Both the position numbers and the translations under genes were made by a program. From the NCBI GenBank assembly GCA_038056915.1, contig JBBUEO010000010.1, positions 1 to 9,812 on the forward strand: 9,812 bases of DNA, written 5' to 3'. The notes under the pieces are model-generated. The model was not told where the DNA came from. It was given only the letters and a program-made list of their open reading frames with translations, and searched no databases. Shown here one piece after another: positions 6,855-9,812 of the stretch; position 1 is the stretch's first letter, and every line of letters starts with the position of its first letter. This stretch comes from JBBUEO01 sp038056915 (lineage in GTDB: Bacteria > Patescibacteriota > UBA1384 > UBA12157 > JAENIV01).

Positions 6855-7651
6855 TAAGCTTTTTTAGGTTTTTTTGCGGTCTTGGTTTTAGTTTTCTTTG
6901 CAGAAATCTTAGTAATTTTATCTTTAGTTTTCTTTTCTTTAGTTTTTGGGGGAATAACCGCACAAGCTTGATGGATTAATCCAAAATGTTCCACTAATAT
7001 TTTAGCGGCTTTTCCCAGGGCTTCTTCAGGGTCAATTGAACCGTCAGTGGTTATTTCAATATTCAATTTGTCAAAATTGGTCATCCCGCCAACGCGGGTG
7101 TTTTCTACATCAAAATGTATTTTTTTAACCGGAGTAAAAATTGAATCAATAGCAATCGTCCCTAGGGGCAATTTTTCTTCTTTTCTTTTTTCCACCGGGA
7201 CATACCCCCGACCATTTTTAACAATAACATCCATTTTTAATTTGCCCGATTTAGCCAGGGTTGCCAAATAGCAATCTGGATTAGTAACCTGACAATTAGG
7301 ATTAACAGTAAAATCTTTACCATAAATTGCTTTGGGACCTTTGACATCTAATTTTAATGTTACCGGATCATCGGCGCTCAAATTAAATCGAAGATTTTTA
7401 AGATTCAAAATTATTTCCACCACATCTTCTTGGCAGGCGGGAATGGTGGAAAATTGATGCGAGACACCGTCAATTTTGATCGCCGAAATTGCCGCTCCTT
7501 CCAAAGATGATAATAAAATCCTTCGTAAAGAATTTCCTAATGTCACTCCAAAACCCGGCGATAGAGGCTCAATCTCAAAAGTTCCGTGATTACCTAATTT
7601 TTCTAAAGTTTTAATTTGAATTAAACTTGTTTCTGGTAAGATATAATCCAT
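6854..7651 (-). CDS. rpoA: RNA polymerase alpha subunit lacking the C-terminal domain
   Basis: The alpha dimer nucleates assembly of RNA polymerase. The N-terminal domain is complete: FEIEPLSPGFGVTLGNSLRR (25-44) with ILLSSLEGAAIS after it, then SHQFSTIPACQEDVVEIILN (64-83), TNPDCYLATL (123-132) and NTRVGGMTNFDKLNIEITTD (184-203). It then stops near residue 235 and continues only as a tail of 30 residues, 15 of them lysine (236-265). The helix-hairpin-helix C-terminal domain that binds UP elements and activators in normal alpha (about 310-330 aa) is absent. The next gene starts on the last base of the stop, so there is no room for it downstream. Small oddities are HQF for HEF and RVGG for RVGQ. 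A strong AAGGAG (7656-7661) sits 4 nt before the ATG. Confidence 0.96.
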   Translation of the reverse strand: MDYILPETSLIQIKTLEKLGNHGTFEIEPLSPGFGVTLGNSLRRILLSSLEGAAISAIKIDGVSHQFSTIPACQEDVVEIILNLKNLRFNLSADDPVTLKLDVKGPKAIYGKDFTVNPNCQVTNPDCYLATLAKSGKLKMDVIVKNGRGYVPVEKRKEEKLPLGTIAIDSIFTPVKKIHFDVENTRVGGMTNFDKLNIEITTDGSIDPEEALGKAAKILVEHFGLIHQACAVIPPKTKEKKTKDKITKISAKKTKTKTAKKPKKA

Positions 7652-7664
7652 TGTTCTCCTTCGA

Positions 7665-7680
7665 CCCCGCCATGGCGGGG
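7665..7680. repeat. 16-bp perfect palindrome before rpoA, copy 1
   Basis: CCCCGCCATGGCGGGG is a perfect palindrome in an otherwise AT-rich 36-nt gap between rpsD and rpoA. Read on the minus strand it ends three bases before the rpoA AAGGAG site, so a hairpin could influence rpoA translation or mark an RNA processing site. On the plus strand it is followed by a T-rich stretch, but no plus-strand gene needs a terminator. A near-identical element lies at the right edge, which suggests a dispersed palindromic repeat. Confidence 0.7.
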
Positions 7681-7687
7681 TTTAATT

Positions 7688-8278
7688 TTAACGGCTATAA
7701 AATTCAACGATTAATTGTTCGTCAAGGTCGGACTCAATATCCCCACGATTGGGTTTTCCTAAAAATTGAGCTTGATTATTTTTAAGATCAAGCTTCAGCC
7801 ATTTAGGCAGTTTAATATCTGTAACTGGCTTAATTTCTTTTTCAACCGTAGAAATAATATCATTTGCTTTTAAAATCCGCGAGGGAATATTGACTACTGA
7901 ATTGTTAATTTTAATTTTTCGATGAGAGACAATTTGTCTGGCTTGACGTCGAGATAAAGCCCAACCCAAACGATAAACAACATTATCTAACCTTGATTCT
8001 AATAAGGAGAGAAGTTCTTCTTGGGTGGAAAAACGAGATGAGGCAGCTTTATTAAATAAATTTGCAAATTGCCGCTCTCGAAGTCCATATTCTGTTTTGG
8101 CTTTTTGCTTTTCTAAAAGCTGCAAACCATATTCTGACTTTCGAGAGGAAGTTTTTTTGGGGCCAAAAATACCGGGCTTATAATTACGCCGGGTAACTGA
8201 ACATTTGGGGGTAGTACAACGCTGACCCTTTAGGAATAATTTAGTTTGATATTTTCGACATTCGCGGCATTTGTCCAT
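7688..8278 (-). CDS. rpsD: 30S ribosomal protein S4 (uS4), zinc-binding type
   Basis: S4 is a primary 16S rRNA binder and, in E. coli, the translational repressor of the alpha operon. Here four cysteines at 4, 7, 21 and 26 (CxxC-x13-CxxxxC) form the zinc-binding N-terminus of the C+ type. Later come QLLEKQKAKTEYGLRERQF (53-71), the S4 RNA-binding domain with SRLDNVVYRLGWALSRRQAR (91-110), and the end VEFYSR. The N-terminus lacks the roughly six residues (MARYxGP type) that normally precede the first cysteine. The ATG overlaps the rpsK stop by one base (TGATG), and AAGGAG at 8285-8290, inside the last rpsK codons, is 6 nt upstream, so this start is well supported. S4 feedback control is possible, but no pseudoknot could be identified by eye. 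Confidence 0.96.
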   Translation of the reverse strand: MDKCRECRKYQTKLFLKGQRCTTPKCSVTRRNYKPGIFGPKKTSSRKSEYGLQLLEKQKAKTEYGLRERQFANLFNKAASSRFSTQEELLSLLESRLDNVVYRLGWALSRRQARQIVSHRKIKINNSVVNIPSRILKANDIISTVEKEIKPVTDIKLPKWLKLDLKNNQAQFLGKPNRGDIESDLDEQLIVEFYSR

Positions 8279-8664
8279 CAGACTCTCCTTATTTTTTTGG
8301 GTCTTGGCCCATTATGGGGCAGAGGGGTAATATCCTTAATCCCAGTTATAATAATCCCTTGACCAGCTAATGCTCTCACGGCTGATTCTCTACCCGAACC
8401 AACTCCGGAAATTTTCACCGATGCCTCCTTAATTCCCAGCGGTTTTACCTTTTCTAAAACTTTTCTGACCGCTTGCTGCGCAGCAAAGGGAGTGGATTTT
8501 TTGGTGCCAGAAAAACCGGTTGAGCCTGCCGAGGTCCAAGCCAAAGCATTACCGTCTTTATCTGTAACGGTAACAATACAATTATTAAAAGATGATTGAA
8601 TATAAAATATCGCTTGATTTACTTCGCCGCGATTTTTTTTCTTTTTTTTAATTTGTTTAGCCAT
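8278..8664 (-). CDS. rpsK: 30S ribosomal protein S11 (uS11)
   Basis: S11 forms part of the 30S platform, next to the Shine-Dalgarno helix and the E site. The family is plain from SSFNNCIVTVTDKDGNALAW (24-43), SAGSTGFSGTKKSTPFAAQQ (45-64), ISGVGSGRESAVRAL (85-99) and the PLPHNGPRPKKIRRV end. The usual Cys of HNGCRP is Pro here. The length of 128 aa is normal. The gene follows an 88-nt gap filled with short tandem repeats; AGAG lies 6 nt before the ATG. The last codons (ATA AGG AGA GTC) also serve as the ribosome binding site of rpsD. Confidence 0.96.
   Translation of the reverse strand: MAKQIKKKKKNRGEVNQAIFYIQSSFNNCIVTVTDKDGNALAWTSAGSTGFSGTKKSTPFAAQQAVRKVLEKVKPLGIKEASVKISGVGSGRESAVRALAGQGIIITGIKDITPLPHNGPRPKKIRRV
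8285..8290 (-). promoter_or_regulatory. rpsD ribosome binding site inside the last rpsK codons
   Basis: AAGGAG lies 6 nt before the rpsD ATG. It is formed by the rpsK codons for Ile-Arg-Arg (ATA AGG AGA), so the same bases encode the conserved S11 tail and start S4 translation. Confidence 0.8.
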
Positions 8665-8708
8665 AAATTACTCTGTTGATATTTGGTTATTGGTTATTTC
8701 CCCCCCCT

Positions 8709-8748
8709 AATTCTTTGATTCTCCGATTATCTGATTCTCTGACTATCT
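8709..8748. repeat. Degenerate tandem repeat, five 8-bp units
   Basis: On the plus strand the units AATTCTTT, GATTCTCC, GATTATCT, GATTCTCT and GACTATCT follow without gaps (consensus GATTNTCT). They fill half of the rpsM-rpsK gap. The other half holds an eight-C run (8700-8707) and a doubled heptamer GGTTATT (8685-8698). No coding potential is seen. Confidence 0.75.
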
Positions 8749-8752
8749 ATTT

Positions 8753-9139
8753 TTATGTCTTTTCGGCAGCTTTTTTGCGACCCGAGCCGACAGTGATTTT
8801 TTTGCCGCGTTTAGTTCGAGCGTTAGTACGGGTGCGCTGACCTCTTACCGGTAAATTCTTAAGATGTCTTAAACCCCGATATGTGCCGATTTCTTTAAGT
8901 CTTTTAATATTTTGGGAAATCTCCATTTTTAATGATCCTTCAACCCGATAATTTTTATCAACAATTTCCCTTATTCTTTCAATCTCCTCATCTTTCAGAT
9001 CGGCTACTTTAGTTGAAGGATTTACATTGGCCTGTTTGACAATTTTTTTTGCCAATGACAAACCTATTCCGTTAACATAGGGTAAAGAATATTGAATTTG
9101 TTTGTTTTCGGGGATATTGATCCCGGCAATTCGGGGCAT
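8753..9139 (-). CDS. rpsM: 30S ribosomal protein S13 (uS13)
   Basis: S13 sits at the top of the 30S head and forms inter-subunit bridges with the 50S; its C-terminal tail contacts tRNA. The start MPRIAGINIPENKQIQYSLP and the segment YVNGIGLSLAKKI (21-33) show the helix-hairpin-helix fold. RGLRHLKNLPVRGQRTRTNA (88-107) followed by RTKRGKKITVG is the conserved basic tail. The length (128 aa) is normal. A GAGG site (9144-9147) lies 4 nt before the ATG. It is first in the alpha operon and follows rpmJ after a 100-nt AT-rich gap containing heptamer repeats. Confidence 0.96.
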   Translation of the reverse strand: MPRIAGINIPENKQIQYSLPYVNGIGLSLAKKIVKQANVNPSTKVADLKDEEIERIREIVDKNYRVEGSLKMEISQNIKRLKEIGTYRGLRHLKNLPVRGQRTRTNARTKRGKKITVGSGRKKAAEKT

Positions 9140-9205
9140 TTAACCTCGTAACATTGATTAAATTAATATTTGATTTTTAATTGAATTATTTTATTAATTT
9201 GTTTG

Positions 9206-9233
9206 GGATTTAGGATTTAGAATTTAGGATTTT
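9206..9233. repeat. Degenerate tandem repeat, four 7-bp units
   Basis: On the plus strand GGATTTA, GGATTTA, GAATTTA and GGATTTT follow one another in the rpmJ-rpsM gap. The rest of that 100-nt gap is very AT-rich, with no clear promoter or hairpin that I can defend. Confidence 0.7.
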
Positions 9234-9239
9234 TCAGTA

Positions 9240-9353
9240 TCAGCCTTGTCTTTGTTTATGTTTGGGATTACTGCAAACCACCCGCAAAACTCCTTTGCGT
9301 CGGACGATTTTACATTTCTGGCAAATTTTTTTAACTGATGGTCTGACTTTCAT
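9240..9353 (-). CDS. rpmJ: 50S ribosomal protein L36 (bL36), zinc-binding type
   Basis: This 37-codon gene encodes L36, a small 50S protein that binds 23S rRNA. The translation starts MKVRPSVKKICQKCK and ends NPKHKQRQG, matching the family from end to end. The zinc ligands Cys11, Cys14, Cys27 and His32 are all present, so this is the C+ form, in line with the zinc-type S4 in the same run. The ATG overlaps the infA stop by 4 nt (ATGA), so it is probably translationally coupled; the nearest purine-rich run (GGAAGGA) lies about 13 nt upstream. The infA-rpmJ-rpsM order is conserved across bacteria, which supports the call. Confidence 0.95.
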   Translation of the reverse strand: MKVRPSVKKICQKCKIVRRKGVLRVVCSNPKHKQRQG

Positions 9354-9562
9354 AGTCGCCGCGTAATCCTTCCTTTGGTTAAATCATAAGGCGATAATTC
9401 GACTTGCACCTTATCGCCCGATAAAATTTTTATATAGTTTAATCTAATTCTGCCGGATATGTGGGCTAAAATTATTTGACCATTTTCTAATTCAACCCGA
9501 AATAAAGCATTAGGCAATGCCTCGGTGACAATTCCTTCAAATAGTATTTTTTCTTTTTTCAA
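9350..9562 (-). CDS. infA: Translation initiation factor IF-1
   Basis: IF-1 is a single OB-fold protein that occupies the 30S A site during initiation. Nearly all 70 residues match the family: FEGIVTEALPNALFRVELEN (8-27), LAHISGRIRLNYIKILSGDK (32-51) and VELSPYDLTKGRI (54-66). The start is TTG at 9562. An in-frame TGA lies a few codons upstream with no ATG between, and the TTG gives the length expected by alignment (MKKEKILFEG against the common MAKEDxIExxG), so TTG is well supported. Its Shine-Dalgarno is weak (GAG about 11 nt upstream, another only 2 nt away). A strong promoter about 50 nt upstream makes it the likely first gene of the transcript. Confidence 0.95.
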   Translation of the reverse strand: MKKEKILFEGIVTEALPNALFRVELENGQIILAHISGRIRLNYIKILSGDKVQVELSPYDLTKGRITRRL

Positions 9563-9616
9563 ATCTCGTTTAACTCACTCAAAACTATCTATATTAAGAG
9601 TATTGATTCTATTTAT

Positions 9617-9645
9617 AATATAACATATCTTAAATAATTAGTCAA
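9617..9645 (-). promoter_or_regulatory. Sigma70-type promoter driving infA and the downstream genes
   Basis: On the minus strand TTGACT (9640-9645) is followed, after a 17-nt spacer, by TATATT (9617-9622). Each hexamer matches the consensus at five of six positions. A TGT immediately before the -10 box supplies an extended -10 (TGn). A start near 9610 would give a leader of about 48 nt before the infA TTG. It is the best promoter I see in the window. It overlaps the 3' end of an uncertain open frame coming from the right edge. Confidence 0.75.
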
Positions 9646-9784
9646 GGGTTGGTAAAATTTCTTCGCCGCCACTGTATGTTCAAAGCAGACTACAAGATAA
9701 CTATCCTTAACCAATTTAACATCACCTCCGAAGTGATATATTATTGGTTGCATAAAGACAAGGACAACCGACTGAACAGCCATC

Positions 9785-9808
9785 AACCCCGCCCATAGGC
9801 GGGGTTTT
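9785..9808. repeat. GC-rich palindrome, copy 2 (terminator-like on the plus strand)
   Basis: CCCCGCC and GGCGGGG form a 7-bp stem around a 4-nt loop (9787-9804), extended to 9 bp by flanking AA/TT. On the plus strand four T follow, so it could act as a weak intrinsic terminator for that direction; on the minus strand no T-run follows. The core and flanks match the element at 7665-7680: read on the minus strand both have AAACCCCGCC, ATGG and CGGGGT followed by C or T and GA. Confidence 0.6.
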
Positions 9809-9812
9809 GCCT

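Larger units (their letters stand above)
9613..9812 (-). other. Uncertain open frame running in from the right edge; C-terminal end only
   Basis: One minus-strand frame stays open from the window edge to a TAA at 9613-9615, giving about 65 codons without a visible start. The last part, from YHFGGDVKLVKDSYLVV to FYQPLTNYLRYVIL, loosely recalls the C-terminal end of single-motif LAGLIDADG homing endonucleases (FGG, then SYxxV, then an A..F..xxxYLR pattern). The part nearer the edge does not fit the family in this frame. A second frame there reads MGGVDGCSVG, faintly like the LAGLIDADG motif, which would fit a decayed frameshifted copy. The stretch may equally be non-coding. The infA promoter and a GC-rich palindrome lie within it. 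Nothing else is recognisable in 9646-9784. Confidence 0.25.

Noticed and set aside
7047..7271. Plus-strand open frame antisense to rpoA
   Set aside because: It lies wholly within conserved rpoA coding sequence and shows no family resemblance or ribosome binding site.
8665..8752. CRISPR-like array in the rpsM-rpsK gap
   Set aside because: Units are only 8 bp and directly adjacent, with no spacers; this is a simple tandem repeat.
9140..9239. S4-binding pseudoknot or an internal promoter before rpsM
   Set aside because: The gap is AT-rich and -10-like hexamers are easy to find by chance; I saw no good -35 partner and no convincing pseudoknot stems by eye.
9240..9353. UGA as a sense codon (code 25) in this genome
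   Set aside because: UGA falls exactly at the expected ends of infA, rpmJ and rpsK; read-through would produce abnormal tails, so the standard code holds.
9676..9798. Plus-strand small open frame (about 40 codons) ending in the edge hairpin
   Set aside because: There is no convincing ribosome binding site or promoter, no recognisable sequence, and the opposite strand offers an equally open frame.

Overview
The window is a compact, AT-rich bacterial chromosome segment. Fifteen genes run in the same direction on the minus strand, so transcription goes from high to low coordinates, and almost all of them serve translation or transcription. In transcription order they are infA, rpmJ, rpsM, rpsK, rpsD, rpoA, rplQ, rplM, rpsI, rbfA, a four-helix membrane protein of unknown function, pheS, pheT, aspS and a D-alanyl-D-alanine carboxypeptidase. 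UGA ends several genes exactly where the families normally end (infA, rpmJ, rpsK), so the code is the standard bacterial one and not the UGA=Gly code of Gracilibacteria/Absconditabacteria. Tight packing, many overlaps and stripped-down versions of RpoA, AspRS, PheS and PheT suggest a reduced-genome lineage, most likely Patescibacteria (CPR). That placement is inference; no 16S gene is present.

Right end (about 9563-9812): this part has no confident gene. It holds a strong sigma70-type promoter reading into infA (9617-9645), the tail of an uncertain open frame running in from the right edge, and a GC-rich palindrome at the edge. The usual upstream neighbours secY, adk and map are not next to infA here.

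Middle (5683-9562): infA-rpmJ and the classic alpha operon (rpsM-rpsK-rpsD-rpoA-rplQ) run straight into rplM-rpsI. Two intergenic gaps (8665-8752 and 9140-9239) carry short-period degenerate tandem repeats. A 16-bp palindrome sits directly before the rpoA ribosome binding site, and a related copy lies at the right edge. RpoA has no C-terminal domain; a lysine-rich tail takes its place.

Left part (7-5649): rbfA (30S maturation), a small membrane protein, both PheRS subunits, AspRS and an exported penicillin-binding-type carboxypeptidase follow with gaps of 0-1 nt or small overlaps. PheS lacks the N-terminal coiled coil, PheT lacks the internal EMAPII-like OB domain, and AspRS lacks the GAD insertion. 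All three losses are clean, and the catalytic cores are intact. The PheS amino-acid pocket also has unusual residues. I found no defence system, CRISPR array, tRNA gene or intact mobile element. What stands out is the domain minimisation and the odd intergenic repeats, not a new multi-gene system.
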